Of a DNA stretch of 46,830 nt, positions 9,492-19,172 are shown one piece after another; the first letter of the stretch is position 1; each line of letters opens with the position of its first letter. The stretch spans positions 1-46,830 of the forward strand of contig CAMFEK010000009.1 in NCBI GenBank assembly GCA_945949395.1, written 5' to 3'. Both the position numbers and the translations under genes were made by a program. The notes under the pieces are model-generated. The model had not been told where the DNA came from. It ran no database searches and saw only the letters and a list, made by a program, of their open reading frames with translations. The stretch comes from an uncultured Clostridia bacterium (GTDB lineage Bacteria; Bacillota; Clostridia; Christensenellales; Borkfalkiaceae).

Positions 9492-10841
9492 ATGACAGAA
9501 AAAACGCAATTAGATTTTATATGGAACCAAATCAAGGAGAGAGCACAGCAGCTGATCGTGTATTACTCCTTCAAAGCCTTCATCGAACCCCTCGAATGCA
9601 CGGATATCGTGGGGAAAAAGATCATTTTGAAGGCGTCCTCCGAGCTGGCGGCTTCGACGATCATGAAGAGCCACGCCGAGCCTTTACGCGAGGCGATCGC
9701 CTCCGTCAATATCGGGCTTAGCGACTTTAAGTTATACGTGGAAGGCAGCGAGGAATTTCCCTTAAACGACGATGACGACGTCGAGGAAGCGACCTTTGAA
9801 GATATGCACATCGACTCGAAGTATACCTTCGAGTCCTTCGTCGTGGGTTCCTCCAACCGATTCGTATTCGCCGCCGCCAAGGCAGTGGCGGAAAATCCGG
9901 GCGTCAGTTTCAACCCCCTCTACATTTACGGCGGTCCCGGACTTGGGAAAACGCACTTAATGCAGGCAATCGCCAACGAAATTCAGTTAAAAAAGCCCTC
10001 CTTAAAAGTATTATACACCACCTGCGAGAAATTCTTGAACGAATTTATCGACAACATGGTACTCAGCAAATCCGGCTCGCGCGATCGCGACGCCCGTTTC
10101 CGCGCGCACTATCGCAGCGTGGACGTGCTCATCATCGACGATATCCAGTTCCTCGCCAAAAAGGTCGCCGTGCAGGAAGCCTTTTTCCACACCTTTAACG
10201 CCTTAAAGGACAACAACAAGCAAATCGTCATCTCCTCCGACTGCCCGCCCAAGGAAATCGCGGCTTTGGAAGAGAGATTGCGCACCCGCTTCGAGGGCGG
10301 ACTCATCGTGGACGTGCAACCGCCCGATCTCGAAACCAAGATCGCCATTCTGAAAAAGAAGGCGCTCGATAAAAAGTGTATCATTCCCGAGGACGTCTTG
10401 GAGTTCCTCGCCAAAGATTCCGGCAACGACGTGAGAACGCTCGAGGGCAGACTCAACAAGGTCATCTTTGCCAGCAAGCTGCACGAGGAAGCCATCTCCA
10501 CTTCGCTCGCCAAGATGGCGCTCAACGAATCCGTCTCCGAAGAGAAGGAAAACGTGACGGCGGAAGCCGTGCTCGAAAGCACCTGTTCCTACTTCAGCGT
10601 GGCAAAGGCGGATATTCTCGGCAAGAACAAAAAGGCGGAGATCGTGAAGGCGAGGCAGATCTGTACCTATCTCATGTGCGAGATGCTCTCCCTCCCCCTC
10701 ACCAACATCGGCAAGACGATGGGCGGAAGGGATCACGCCACCGTCATCTATTCCCGCGACAAGGTAGCGGAGCTGATAAAAATGAACGATTCCGTGGCGC
10801 AGGCTGTGGAAGATATCAAGAGCATGATTTTGAAACAATGA
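9492..10841 (+). CDS. dnaA: Chromosomal replication initiator DnaA
   Basis: DnaA is an AAA+ ATPase that opens the replication origin. The 449-residue product has a domain I (residues 1-80), a short acidic linker rich in Asp and Glu (about 91-107), the AAA+ domain with Walker A GGPGLGKT (147-154) and Walker [10 protein letters not shown], and a domain IV DNA-binding signature [15 protein letters not shown] near the end. The ATG follows an AGAGGGG ribosome site. The stop codon overlaps the mnmG start in an ATGA. No dnaN follows, which is unusual. Confidence 0.97.
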   Translation: MTEKTQLDFIWNQIKERAQQLIVYYSFKAFIEPLECTDIVGKKIILKASSELAASTIMKSHAEPLREAIASVNIGLSDFKLYVEGSEEFPLNDDDDVEEATFEDMHIDSKYTFESFVVGSSNRFVFAAAKAVAENPGVSFNPLYIYGGPGLGKTHLMQAIANEIQLKKPSLKVLYTTCEKFLNEFIDNMVLSKSGSRDRDARFRAHYRSVDVLIIDDIQFLAKKVAVQEAFFHTFNALKDNNKQIVISSDCPPKEIAALEERLRTRFEGGLIVDVQPPDLETKIAILKKKALDKKCIIPEDVLEFLAKDSGNDVRTLEGRLNKVIFASKLHEEAISTSLAKMALNESVSEEKENVTAEAVLESTCSYFSVAKADILGKNKKAEIVKARQICTYLMCEMLSLPLTNIGKTMGGRDHATVIYSRDKVAELIKMNDSVAQAVEDIKSMILKQ

Positions 10842-12706
10842 CGAATAATTTCTTTATAGAAGACAATGCAGACGCCGTCGTCGTAGGCAGCGGTCACGCG
10901 GGCTGCGAGGCGGCGCTTGCCTTAGCGAGAACGGGAATCAAGACCGTTCTTTTGACTTTGAACCTCGACAGCATCGGTTTTATGCCCTGCAACCCGTCGA
11001 TCGGCGGCACGGCAAAGGGGCACTTGGTGCGCGAGATCGACGCGCTCGGCGGCGAAATGGGCATCAATGCGGACAAGACCGCCATGCAGACGAGAATGCT
11101 GAACGTGGGCAAGGGCGCCGCCGTGCAGAGTTTGCGCGCGCAGTCGGATAAGAACGCCTACCACACCGAAATGAAAAAGACGCTCGAAAACACGCCGAAT
11201 CTGCGTATTCTACAGGGCGAGGCGAGCGAGATTCTCGTAGAGGATAAGCATTGTACGGGCGTAAAGACGAGTTACGGCGGCGTGATCACCTGCAAAGCCG
11301 TCATTCTCTGCACGGGCGTATACTTAAACAGCGAGACGATCACGGGCGACGTGATCGAACAGAGCGGACCCAACGGATTCAAGCGGGCGACGCACCTGAC
11401 GAAAAACCTCATTGCGCTCGGCTATACCGTGCGCCGTTTCAAGACGGGCACGCCCGCGCGCCTGGACGGCAGAACGCTCGATTATTCCAAATGCGAAATT
11501 CAGCCCGGCGAAAGGGATATTTATCCCTTCTCCTTTCTGACGGACGAGGTGACGAAGGATCAAACGCCCTGCTACCTGACTTATACCACGAAGGAGACGC
11601 ACGAGATCATTTTGAACAATCTCGACCGCTCCCCCCTCTATAACGGCACCATTCTCTCCACGGGTCCCCGCTATTGCCCCTCCATCGAGACGAAGGTCGT
11701 CCGCTTTCAGGACAAGGAACGCCACCAAATCTTTTTGGAGCCGGAGGGCAGAGATACGAGGGAAGTATACGTGCAGGGCATGTCCACCTCTCTGCCTCAC
11801 GACGTGCAGGTGGCGATGTACCGCACCATACCAGGGCTGGAGAACTGCACCTTCACGCGATACGCCTACGCCATCGAATACGATTGTATCGACACGCTCG
11901 ACGTGCTGCCCACCCTTGAATTTAAGAAGATCGAAGGCATCTACACGGCGGGACAGATAAACGGCACGAGCGGCTACGAAGAGGCTGCCGCCCAAGGCTT
12001 GGTGGCGGGACTCAACGCGTCGTTAAAGCTCCGCGGACTACCTCCCCTCGTGATGAGGAGGGACGAGTCCTACATCGGCGTGCTCATCGACGATCTTGTG
12101 ACGAAGGGAACGAACGAGCCCTATCGCATGATGACCTCCCGCGCGGAATACCGCATTTTACTCCGTCAGGACAACGCCGATTTCCGACTCACGCAAAAGG
12201 GATACGATTGCGGCTTGGTGACGAAGGAGCGCTACGAAAGATTCTTAAAGCGTAAACGGGAAGTGAGCGAGATACGAGATCGGCTCGACGAGCGCCTTTC
12301 CCCCAAAGATGCCCTGCCCTTTTTGGAAAAATACGGCTATGAAAAGCTGAGCGGCGGCATCTCCTATACGGATATGATTCGCCGCGGCATTCCCTTGAAG
12401 GATATCATGAAAGAATTTTCTATTTTGGGCGAGTATGCGTTCGACACGATAGAGACCGCCGAAGTGGAAGTGAAATACGAAGGATATCTCAAGCAGGGCA
12501 TGGAACAGATCGAAAGAGCCAAAAAAATGGAAGAAAAACTGCTCCCCACCGACATCGACTATATGAAAATCGAAGGTTTGCGCTTGGAGGCGAGGGAAAA
12601 ACTCAATCAGATCAAGCCCTTGAATTTAGGACAGGCGAGCCGCATTTCGGGCGTCAATCCCGCCGACGTCGCCGTTCTGATGGTTTATCTATCGCAGAGA
12701 AAATAA
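10838..12706 (+). CDS. mnmG: tRNA uridine-5-carboxymethylaminomethyl enzyme MnmG (GidA)
   Basis: MnmG works with MnmE to modify the wobble uridine of several tRNAs, using FAD and methylenetetrahydrofolate. The start is the ATG overlapping the dnaA stop; the frame is open much further upstream inside dnaA, but that part is not protein-like. The 622-residue product has the FAD-binding fingerprint [18 protein letters not shown] near residue 12, then [34 protein letters not shown], and the helical C-terminal domain ending [17 protein letters not shown]. mnmG usually sits with mnmE, rnpA and yidC; direct coupling to dnaA is uncommon. A hairpin terminator follows. Confidence 0.95.
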   Translation: MTNNFFIEDNADAVVVGSGHAGCEAALALARTGIKTVLLTLNLDSIGFMPCNPSIGGTAKGHLVREIDALGGEMGINADKTAMQTRMLNVGKGAAVQSLRAQSDKNAYHTEMKKTLENTPNLRILQGEASEILVEDKHCTGVKTSYGGVITCKAVILCTGVYLNSETITGDVIEQSGPNGFKRATHLTKNLIALGYTVRRFKTGTPARLDGRTLDYSKCEIQPGERDIYPFSFLTDEVTKDQTPCYLTYTTKETHEIILNNLDRSPLYNGTILSTGPRYCPSIETKVVRFQDKERHQIFLEPEGRDTREVYVQGMSTSLPHDVQVAMYRTIPGLENCTFTRYAYAIEYDCIDTLDVLPTLEFKKIEGIYTAGQINGTSGYEEAAAQGLVAGLNASLKLRGLPPLVMRRDESYIGVLIDDLVTKGTNEPYRMMTSRAEYRILLRQDNADFRLTQKGYDCGLVTKERYERFLKRKREVSEIRDRLDERLSPKDALPFLEKYGYEKLSGGISYTDMIRRGIPLKDIMKEFSILGEYAFDTIETAEVEVKYEGYLKQGMEQIERAKKMEEKLLPTDIDYMKIEGLRLEAREKLNQIKPLNLGQASRISGVNPADVAVLMVYLSQRK

Positions 12707-12710
12707 AGCA

Positions 12711-12745
12711 AAAGGACTCGGAAATCTCCGAGTCCCCTTTTTATT
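12711..12745. terminator. Bidirectional terminator between mnmG and the SDR gene
   Basis: An 8-base stem GGACTCGG (12714-12721) pairs with CCGAGTCC (12728-12735) around a 6-base loop, followed by a T run on the plus strand and preceded by AAAA, so it can also end minus-strand transcripts. It separates two convergent genes. Confidence 0.85.
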
Positions 12746-12752
12746 CTTTTCC

Positions 12753-13511
12753 TTACAGCGAAGAGCCGAAATCGCTCACGACGACCTGTCCGTTGAGCGC
12801 CTTGGATTCGTCGGACGCGAAAAACGCGATGATGTTCGCGACGTCCTCCGCCATGCAGGGCTTGATTTTGAGGTCGGCATGCTTGCTCATGGCGCCCATC
12901 ATGCGCATATCCAGCGTTTCGGGTTTCATGTTCATGGTCATAGGCGTAACGATGGTGCCGGGGCATACCGCGTTGCAACGAATATAGTTCGTCGCGTTCA
13001 AGAGCGCCGTATGCTTGGTGATACCGATGATCGCCGCCTTCGAGGAAACGTAAGCCGCGCCGCCCCCGCCGTTCACGCCCGCAACCGAAGCCACGTTTAC
13101 GATAGACGCGCCGCTCTGCATAACGGAAAGCGCCGCGCGGATCATCTGCATCGTGCCTACCTGATTGATGGAAAGAACCTTCTGCAACTCGTCGTCGTTG
13201 AATTTATCGACGGGAGCAAGTCCCGTGTCCAACACGCCCGCGTTGTTCACGAGGATATCCACCGAGCCGAATTTTTCCACCGCCGCGGCGACGAGAGCCT
13301 TGCAGTCCCCGTCCTTGGAGATATCGGCGGAAACGGCGAGCACGTTGCCGCCTGCAGCCGTGATCTTTGCCGCCACTTCTTCCAACGCGTCTTTTCTTCT
13401 TGCGCTGATGACGACGTTTGCACCCTCCGATGCAAAAAGGCATGCGGTTGCCGCGCCTACGCCGGAATTTCCGCCCGTGATGATAGCTGTTTTACCTTGA
13501 AGTCTGTTCAT
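12753..13511 (-). CDS. Short-chain dehydrogenase/reductase (SDR)
   Basis: Classical SDR oxidoreductase with a Rossmann fold. The cofactor motif is TGGNSGVGAA (residues about 12-21); the Arg-rich turn after the second strand (ISARRKDAL) suggests NADP(H). NNAG is present, the catalytic Tyr-Lys pair is YVSSK, and the catalytic Ser lies in IVNVASVAG. The length (252) is standard. Substrate cannot be read; close relatives include FabG-like reductases and sugar or bile-acid hydroxysteroid dehydrogenases, and the lone position gives no hint. It has its own consensus promoter and converges on mnmG. Confidence 0.92.
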   Translation of the reverse strand: MNRLQGKTAIITGGNSGVGAATACLFASEGANVVISARRKDALEEVAAKITAAGGNVLAVSADISKDGDCKALVAAAVEKFGSVDILVNNAGVLDTGLAPVDKFNDDELQKVLSINQVGTMQMIRAALSVMQSGASIVNVASVAGVNGGGGAAYVSSKAAIIGITKHTALLNATNYIRCNAVCPGTIVTPMTMNMKPETLDMRMMGAMSKHADLKIKPCMAEDVANIIAFFASDESKALNGQVVVSDFGSSL

Positions 13512-13544
13512 AGTTAACCTCTTAAATGATATTTTTATACCGAT

Positions 13545-13573
13545 ATTATAATATAAAATTTATGTTGTGGCAA
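13545..13573 (-). promoter_or_regulatory. Promoter of the SDR gene
   Basis: Minus strand: TTGCCA (13573-13568), 17-base spacer, perfect TATAAT (13550-13545), 34 bases before the SDR start. Confidence 0.8.
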
Positions 13574-13644
13574 GCGTTTACGCAAATATTTTAGAAAATT
13601 CAGCAAAATTTCACGCCCTGCGTAGACGAAAGCAACCGCATTTG

Positions 13645-13677
13645 AAAAAACGGAGCAAACGCGTCGCTCCGTTTTTT
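13645..13677 (-). terminator. Terminator after metH
   Basis: An AAAAAACGGAGC / GCTCCGTTTTTT stem with a 9-base loop. On the minus strand the U tail comes right after the stem, 64 bases past the metH stop, so it should end the methionine operon. It could also work on the plus strand. Confidence 0.85.
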
Positions 13678-13740
13678 CTTTAAGGCAAACCCGCATCCTA
13701 TTATCACGCGCGAAACGTATGTTATGGTGCGGAGTTGCCT

Positions 13741-16149
13741 TTATAACGTTTTGAATATCTCTTCTGCGTAACGCACGGTTTCCATGGCGTCCTTCGCGTA
13801 TTGATCCGCACCGATACGGTCGGCGTACTCCTGATTGAGCACGGCTCCCCCGACCACCACCTTGCACCAAGGGGCTTTTTCTCGGAGAAGGCGAATGGTC
13901 TCCTCCATCGCGGGAACCGTCGTCGTCATGAGGGCGGAAAGCCCTGCAAGCGGCGCGTGCGATTTCACGACCGCCTCCGCCACCTTTTCGGGCGGGACGT
14001 CGCGACCCAAATCGATAACGTCGAAGCCGTAGTTTTCCAAGAGCACCTTTACGATGTTCTTGCCGATATCGTGGATATCCCCTTTGACCGTGGCGATGAC
14101 GAAAGTGCACTTTTTCTCCTGCGACGTTCCGCTCGCTGCCATAAAATCCTTGATGACGTCGAACGCTCGCTTTGCCGCCTCCGCGCTCATTAAAAGTTGC
14201 GGGAGATATACCCTCTTTTCCTCGAATCCGCGACCGACGATATCGAGGGCGGGAATAATTTCCCCGTTCACGATTTCCAAAGGCGCCCGATCCTGCAAGT
14301 ATTCCTTACATACAAGCCCCGCCTGATCCTTCAGCCCCTTTACGATGGCTCTTTGCAGGGGAGAGTTGCCCTCGCTCGTCTGAGCGACGGAAGAAGGCGT
14401 TGCCGCCTGTTGCATCGAAGGGAGCGTCTCGGTGGCGAAGGAGATATAATTCCCGCAATTTTCATCGTAGTTATGCAGCGCGTTGAAGGCGTAGTAAACC
14501 TTTAACATATCCGCCGAATACGGGTTCATGATGGCGGCGGAGAGACCGTTTTCCAGCGCGAGCGCGAAGAAGGTCGAATGGATCGCGTCGCGCGCAGGCA
14601 GTCCGAAGGAGACGTTGGACACGCCGAGCGAGGTGTTGACCTGAAGTTCCTTTCGAATGACGGACAGCGCCTTTAAGGTGGCTAATCCCGCCGCGGGATC
14701 CGCGCTGATCGCCATGGCGAGGGTATCGAAGATGATATCCTTTTTGGCGATGCCGTAGCTTTCCGCCACGGAAAGGATATTTTTGGCGATCGAAACTCTG
14801 CCCTCCCACGTTTCGGGAATGCCCTTTTCGTCGAGCGTGAGCGCGACGACGAGACCGCCGTACTTTTTGACGAGCGGGAACACCTGTTCCATGCTCTCTT
14901 TTTTGCCGTTGACGGAGTTCACCATGGCTTTGCCGTTATAGCGGCGGAGAGCCGCCTCCATCGCCGCGGCGGAGGAGGTGTCGATCTGAAGAGGAAGGTC
15001 GGTGACCGCCTGTAATTCGTTCACGCAAGTGACGAGCATTTCCCTCTCGTCGATATCGGGGAGCCCCACGTTGACGTCGAGCACGTGAACGCCCTTGTCC
15101 TGTTGCGCCACGCCCTCCCTTAAAATATAGTCGATATCCCCTTCCTTGAGCGCCTGCTTAAAGCGCTTTTTCCCCGTAGGATTGATGCGCTCGCCGATGA
15201 GAACGGGCGCGTTGCCGAATTCCACGCTGTGCGTATAGGAGGACACGCAGGTGATATTCTTATCCGTGACGGGAACGGGCGGGATATTTTTCGTCTTTTC
15301 GACGAGTTTTTTTATATAGGCAGGCGTGGTGCCGCAACAACCGCCGACGACGCGCGCGCCCTGCCTTACCATTTCGGCGAGGTCGGAAGAAAACTCCTCT
15401 TCGTCCACGTCGTAGTACGTCCTTTCCCCGTCGCTTTGCGGGAGACCCGCATTCGGCTTGACGGCGACGGGCAGAGAGGATTTTTTAAGCAATTCGGCGA
15501 CCACCTTTTTGAGCTGTTTGGGTCCAAGCGAACAGTTGACGCCGATACAATCGGCGCGGAGACCTTCCAATAGGGCGACCATGGCGGAAGGAGAGGCGCC
15601 CGTCATGAGCTTACCATCCTCCCCGTAGGCGCACGTCACGACGATAGGCAGATCGCTGTTTTCCTTGGCGGCGAGCACGGCTGCCTTCGTCTCGTAAGAA
15701 TCGTTCATCGTCTCGATGGTGATGAGATCGACGCCGCACTTTACGCCCGCCTTCACCGTTTCGGCGAAAACGGTGACGGCGTCCTCGAAATCGAAATCCC
15801 CGTAAGGCTTTAAGAGTTTACCCGTGGGACCGATATCGAGGGCGATAAACTTGGGTTGCCTTCCTGCGGAACGCTTTGCCGCCTCCCTCGCGTGATCGAC
15901 CGCAGCCGAGATAATCTCTTCCAGCTCCTCTTTTTGGAATTTTAAGATATTTGCGCCGAACGTATTCGTGTTCACTACGTTACTGCCCGCGTCGAAATAC
16001 GCCTGATGGATTCGAATGACCTCTTCCGCGTGCGAGAGATTCCACCGCTCGGGGAGCTCTCCGGGTAAAAGTCCCGCTTCCTGCAACAGCGTACCCATGC
16101 CGCCGTCGAGATAGACGAGATTGTTTTGTAAGAACGATTTGAAATTCAT
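13741..16149 (-). CDS. metH: Cobalamin-dependent methionine synthase, core domains
   Basis: Transfers a methyl group from methyltetrahydrofolate through cobalamin to homocysteine, making methionine. Start chosen at ATG 16149 (AGAAGGATCACT upstream; the ATG overlaps the previous stop in an ATGA); an earlier in-frame start would add 13 poor residues. Order: homocysteine-binding barrel (1 to about 290) with Zn ligands in GVNCSLG and GGCCGT; pterin-binding barrel (about 315-570) with LIGERINPTGKKRFK; cobalamin cap (about 590-670); B12-binding Rossmann domain with the DIHDIG motif (His at about 694, which ligates cobalt). At 803 residues it lacks the C-terminal AdoMet reactivation domain, supplied by the adjacent gene. 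Confidence 0.95.
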   Translation of the reverse strand: MNFKSFLQNNLVYLDGGMGTLLQEAGLLPGELPERWNLSHAEEVIRIHQAYFDAGSNVVNTNTFGANILKFQKEELEEIISAAVDHAREAAKRSAGRQPKFIALDIGPTGKLLKPYGDFDFEDAVTVFAETVKAGVKCGVDLITIETMNDSYETKAAVLAAKENSDLPIVVTCAYGEDGKLMTGASPSAMVALLEGLRADCIGVNCSLGPKQLKKVVAELLKKSSLPVAVKPNAGLPQSDGERTYYDVDEEEFSSDLAEMVRQGARVVGGCCGTTPAYIKKLVEKTKNIPPVPVTDKNITCVSSYTHSVEFGNAPVLIGERINPTGKKRFKQALKEGDIDYILREGVAQQDKGVHVLDVNVGLPDIDEREMLVTCVNELQAVTDLPLQIDTSSAAAMEAALRRYNGKAMVNSVNGKKESMEQVFPLVKKYGGLVVALTLDEKGIPETWEGRVSIAKNILSVAESYGIAKKDIIFDTLAMAISADPAAGLATLKALSVIRKELQVNTSLGVSNVSFGLPARDAIHSTFFALALENGLSAAIMNPYSADMLKVYYAFNALHNYDENCGNYISFATETLPSMQQAATPSSVAQTSEGNSPLQRAIVKGLKDQAGLVCKEYLQDRAPLEIVNGEIIPALDIVGRGFEEKRVYLPQLLMSAEAAKRAFDVIKDFMAASGTSQEKKCTFVIATVKGDIHDIGKNIVKVLLENYGFDVIDLGRDVPPEKVAEAVVKSHAPLAGLSALMTTTVPAMEETIRLLREKAPWCKVVVGGAVLNQEYADRIGADQYAKDAMETVRYAEEIFKTL

Positions 16150-16820
16150 AGTGATCCTTCTCGGAACGCACAGTCCCGATTTTCGCAATTTTTACACTTT
16201 TCGCCCTTTTCCCGACACGCCGTTTTGCTCACGCCGATGATCGCCGTCACCGATTTGCTCGGCGACATCAAGAGCGAATCGTTTAAGCTCACGCCGATTT
16301 TACGGCTACAGTCGAGCACGGAAATAAATTCCCGTTGATTTTCGAGGGGCAAATCGCCGTATCCGGGAGAAAAACGGGAGCGGATAAAGCAATTTCTTGC
16401 CGCCTCCTCTCGCTCGATCTCTGCTTGAAAGGCGTCGCACAGAGCCTCCACGCGCTCCGCCCCGTACGCCTGCAATAAAAGAGCCTTCGTCGGCGAAAGG
16501 CGGGAATACTTGGCGATGAGGCGGTCTATGCCGATGCCGACCGTCGCGGCGAACACGACCGCCTTGTGGCAATTTTGAAGATGCTTTCTCAAGCCCTTGG
16601 ACGGCGTTTTCAAAAATCCGATATCCGTCTCTTCGCCGAAGGAAACGGGAAATTCCCGATAACACACCTGATAGCGAAAGACGCCCTTACACGAGGAGAC
16701 GAGCTCGTCGAGAAGAGCCTCCACCTCCGCGCTCTCGCCGCGGCAACCCGAATAGCGCAGGATCTCCCGCCTGTCGACGGGCGGTTCCCCGTACGTTTTT
16801 ACCAAGACGCGGTCAATCAT
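16146..16820 (-). CDS. Methionine synthase activation domain protein (stand-alone)
   Basis: Matches the AdoMet-binding reactivation domain of MetH, here as a separate 224-residue protein. The conserved block RFSPGYGDLPLENQ corresponds to the RxSxGY(x)nP signature, followed by IGVSLNDSLLMSPSKS, as in the domain family. It would bind AdoMet and help remethylate oxidised cob(II)alamin on MetH. A Cys-rich tail (CREKGEKCKNCENRDC) could bind a metal or Fe-S cluster. The stop overlaps metH (ATGA) and the start overlaps metF by 8 bases, so the three are coupled. Split arrangements of this kind are known in Clostridia. Confidence 0.9.
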   Translation of the reverse strand: MIDRVLVKTYGEPPVDRREILRYSGCRGESAEVEALLDELVSSCKGVFRYQVCYREFPVSFGEETDIGFLKTPSKGLRKHLQNCHKAVVFAATVGIGIDRLIAKYSRLSPTKALLLQAYGAERVEALCDAFQAEIEREEAARNCFIRSRFSPGYGDLPLENQREFISVLDCSRKIGVSLNDSLLMSPSKSVTAIIGVSKTACREKGEKCKNCENRDCAFREGSL

Positions 16821-17697
16821 TTTTACCTAAAATATCCGAGAGATTCGCCTGAATTTTCGCCGCGACGTCCGGTTTATTCATGGAATACACGTGCACGTTG
16901 TTGATCCCGTTGGCGTACAGGTCGATGATCTGATCGGTCGCATACGCGATGCCCGCCTGTTTCATGGCGGCGGGATCGGAGCCGAACTTGTCCACCAACG
17001 ACTTAAAGCGCTGCGGCATGAAGGAGCCGGAGAGCTTGATCGCCCGATCCACCTGATTCGCGTTCGTGATGGGCATAACGCCCGCCACGACGGGCACGAG
17101 AATGCCCGCCTCGCGGATCTTGTAGAGGAAATTATACAAAAGGTTATTGTCGAAAAACATCTGCGTCGTTAAAAATTCGCAGCCGGCGTCCACCTTCTCC
17201 TTGAGGTGCTTGATATCTTCCCTTTGATTTTCGCTTTCGGGATGCACCTCGGGGTAGCACGCGCCGCCGATACAGAAATCCGCTCCGCTCGCCTTGATGT
17301 CGGCGATGAGCTCGGTGGCGTGGCGGTACGCCCACGACGCGCGATCGGCGCCCTCCATCTCCTTGGGGATATCCCCGCGGAGCGCCATCACGTTTTCGAT
17401 GCCCGCTTTTTTCATATCCTCTATGCGAGAGAGAACGGTCTCCCGCGTGGACGACACGCAGGTGAGGTGCGCGAGGGAATTGACCCCGTAGTTTTCCTTG
17501 ATATCCTTTGCGATATCGAGGGTGTATCGGCTGGTTCCGCCGCCCGCGCCGTAGGTGACGCTCATAAAGGCGGGGCGGAGCTTGGCGATCTCCTCCGTCG
17601 CATACTTTACGCTGTCGTATTTATCGCTCGTCTTGGGCGGGAACACCTCGAAGGAGAGAGAAAATTGATTCCGTTTGAAAAGTTCCGTAAGTTTCAT
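16813..17697 (-). CDS. metF: 5,10-methylenetetrahydrofolate reductase
   Basis: Makes methyltetrahydrofolate, the methyl donor for MetH. Features are SLSFEVFPPKT at the N-terminus (catalytic Glu), MSVTYGAGGGTSRYTLDIA, and GGACYPEVHPE, all standard for MetF; the length (294) is normal for bacterial enzymes. It overlaps the activation gene by 8 bases and directly supplies the substrate of the downstream metH, so this is a working methionine module. The upstream HTH gene ends 47 bases away; no SAM or cobalamin riboswitch is visible in that small gap. Confidence 0.95.
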   Translation of the reverse strand: MKLTELFKRNQFSLSFEVFPPKTSDKYDSVKYATEEIAKLRPAFMSVTYGAGGGTSRYTLDIAKDIKENYGVNSLAHLTCVSSTRETVLSRIEDMKKAGIENVMALRGDIPKEMEGADRASWAYRHATELIADIKASGADFCIGGACYPEVHPESENQREDIKHLKEKVDAGCEFLTTQMFFDNNLLYNFLYKIREAGILVPVVAGVMPITNANQVDRAIKLSGSFMPQRFKSLVDKFGSDPAAMKQAGIAYATDQIIDLYANGINNVHVYSMNKPDVAAKIQANLSDILGKND

Positions 17698-17744
17698 TTT
17701 TTATCCTGTCCTGATATGGCGAAAAAATCGGGAAAAACCCGTCT

Positions 17745-18218
17745 TTACTTTTCGCTCTGTTTTTTCTTCATTTTTTTCGTCAGCTCGTCCATCTCGTCCT
17801 TGATGATATTGTATTCGAAAGAAGAGAGTATCTTCTCGTTGCCGTACATCAGGCGATAGTGCGAAGTGATGATGTTCTGCTTGATGGAAAAGAACTCGTT
17901 GCGCTCGATCTCGTTCCACCAAAAGTCAAGGAAAGAACGCTCGGGCTTTCTCGCCTCCAACCCCAAAAGCGCGATGTCCGAAATGCACTCCGTCGGGTTG
18001 CCGCCGAACGCGTTCTGCAAAATTTGACTCGCCGAAAAGACGCAGGCGAGGGCGACGGCTTCCGACCATCGCATGGAGATGCGGCGCTTTTCGATCTCGA
18101 CGAGCGTCTTTTTGGACACGCCGATCGCGGACGCCATTTTCTCCTGCGTCAAGTCGAATTCGGCGCGCACAGCAGGTTCGAGTTGATAGATTTTTTCGAT
18201 AAATTCCTTTTTTGTCAT
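17745..18218 (-). CDS. XRE-type helix-turn-helix regulator
   Basis: The 157-residue product has an N-terminal HTH of the XRE type (LTQEKMASAIGVSKKTLVEIEKRR, residues about 23-46), where QEKMASAIGV and SKKTLVEIE form the two helices. The remainder is alpha-helical with Trp- and Phe-rich segments (FLDFWWNEIE) and a Lys-rich tail; I do not recognise a sensor domain. Its ATG overlaps the stop of the DMT transporter gene (ATGA), and metF starts 47 bases downstream, so it could control the transporter or the methionine genes; that link is inference. Confidence 0.8.
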   Translation of the reverse strand: MTKKEFIEKIYQLEPAVRAEFDLTQEKMASAIGVSKKTLVEIEKRRISMRWSEAVALACVFSASQILQNAFGGNPTECISDIALLGLEARKPERSFLDFWWNEIERNEFFSIKQNIITSHYRLMYGNEKILSSFEYNIIKDEMDELTKKMKKKQSEK

Positions 18219-19123
18219 GACGTTTCCTTTTTATCGCTTTCCGCTTTCGTGAGCGCGGCGCGTTCTTTTTTCTCTTTCTTGAGATTATAGAGCCACTTGA
18301 ATACGGCTACGCCGATGATGATGAGATACCCGATCACGCTCCAGCCGTCGGGCAGTTCGTTGAGAACAAAGTATCCCAAAATCGCCGTGAAGATAACGAT
18401 GGTATAGTCGAACACGGAAATTTCCTTTGCGGGCGCCTTGGTATACGCCGTTGTGATGAAGAGCTGACCGCCCGTCGCCGACGCCCCCGCCGCGAGCAGG
18501 CATAAAAGCTGCTGCCACGTCATCGGGTGATAGTTGAAAATGAGATACGGGGAAGTGACCGCGCAGGAAAAGAGGGAGAAAAAGAATACCACGAAGGTTC
18601 CCTTTACCCCGCGGGAAGTGGCTTTTCGCAAAAACGTGTAGGCGAGCCCTGCCCCCAAACCGCCCAACACGCCCATGAGGGCGGGGATCGCCTCGGCGGA
18701 GAATTGCGGCTTTACGACGAAGAGCGCGCCGATAAAGGCGATAACGACGGCGATCCAGTCGACGGGGCTCGCTTTCTCCTTTAACAGAAAATAGGAGAAA
18801 ACGATGGCGAAAAAGGGAGACAGCTTATTCAGAATGGACGCGTCGGATATCTTCATATTGCTGATCGCGTAAAAATTGCAGATCATGCCGAGCGTGCCCG
18901 CGATGGAACGGAAAAGCACGTATCGGAAGGTTCCCTTGGGCACTTTGAACGCGCTTTTATCCTTACATAGCAGAAAGAAGGATACGAATACCGCAACGCT
19001 GTTGCGAAAAAATACCTTTTGCAGGGAGGGCACGTCGCCCGCCATGCTCACGAATAAATTCATCAGCGCAAAGAAAAACGCCGAACAAATAATACAAACG
19101 ATCCCTTGATTTCTCGATTTCAT
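18215..19123 (-). CDS. DMT-family (EamA) transporter
   Basis: A 302-residue integral membrane protein of the drug/metabolite transporter superfamily: ten predicted helices in two EamA repeats. The first repeat contains LSPFFAIVFSYFLLKEK, the typical end of EamA helix 4; the second closes with DYTIVIFTAILGYFVLNELP. The C-terminus is Lys/Glu-rich and cytoplasmic. The substrate is unknown; such proteins export amino acids, metabolites or drugs. It is coupled to the HTH gene by ATGA, and close to the methionine genes, so an amino acid-related substrate is conceivable but unproven. Confidence 0.88.
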   Translation of the reverse strand: MKSRNQGIVCIICSAFFFALMNLFVSMAGDVPSLQKVFFRNSVAVFVSFFLLCKDKSAFKVPKGTFRYVLFRSIAGTLGMICNFYAISNMKISDASILNKLSPFFAIVFSYFLLKEKASPVDWIAVVIAFIGALFVVKPQFSAEAIPALMGVLGGLGAGLAYTFLRKATSRGVKGTFVVFFFSLFSCAVTSPYLIFNYHPMTWQQLLCLLAAGASATGGQLFITTAYTKAPAKEISVFDYTIVIFTAILGYFVLNELPDGWSVIGYLIIIGVAVFKWLYNLKKEKKERAALTKAESDKKETS

Positions 19124-19172
19124 GACAGTAACTCTCCGTTTATCTTATGTAGAAAGCGGAGAAAGAGTGATT

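Noticed and set aside
10376..10837. Longer N-terminus for MnmG reading through dnaA
   Set aside because: Shadow frame of dnaA; the ATGA overlap gives the true family start.
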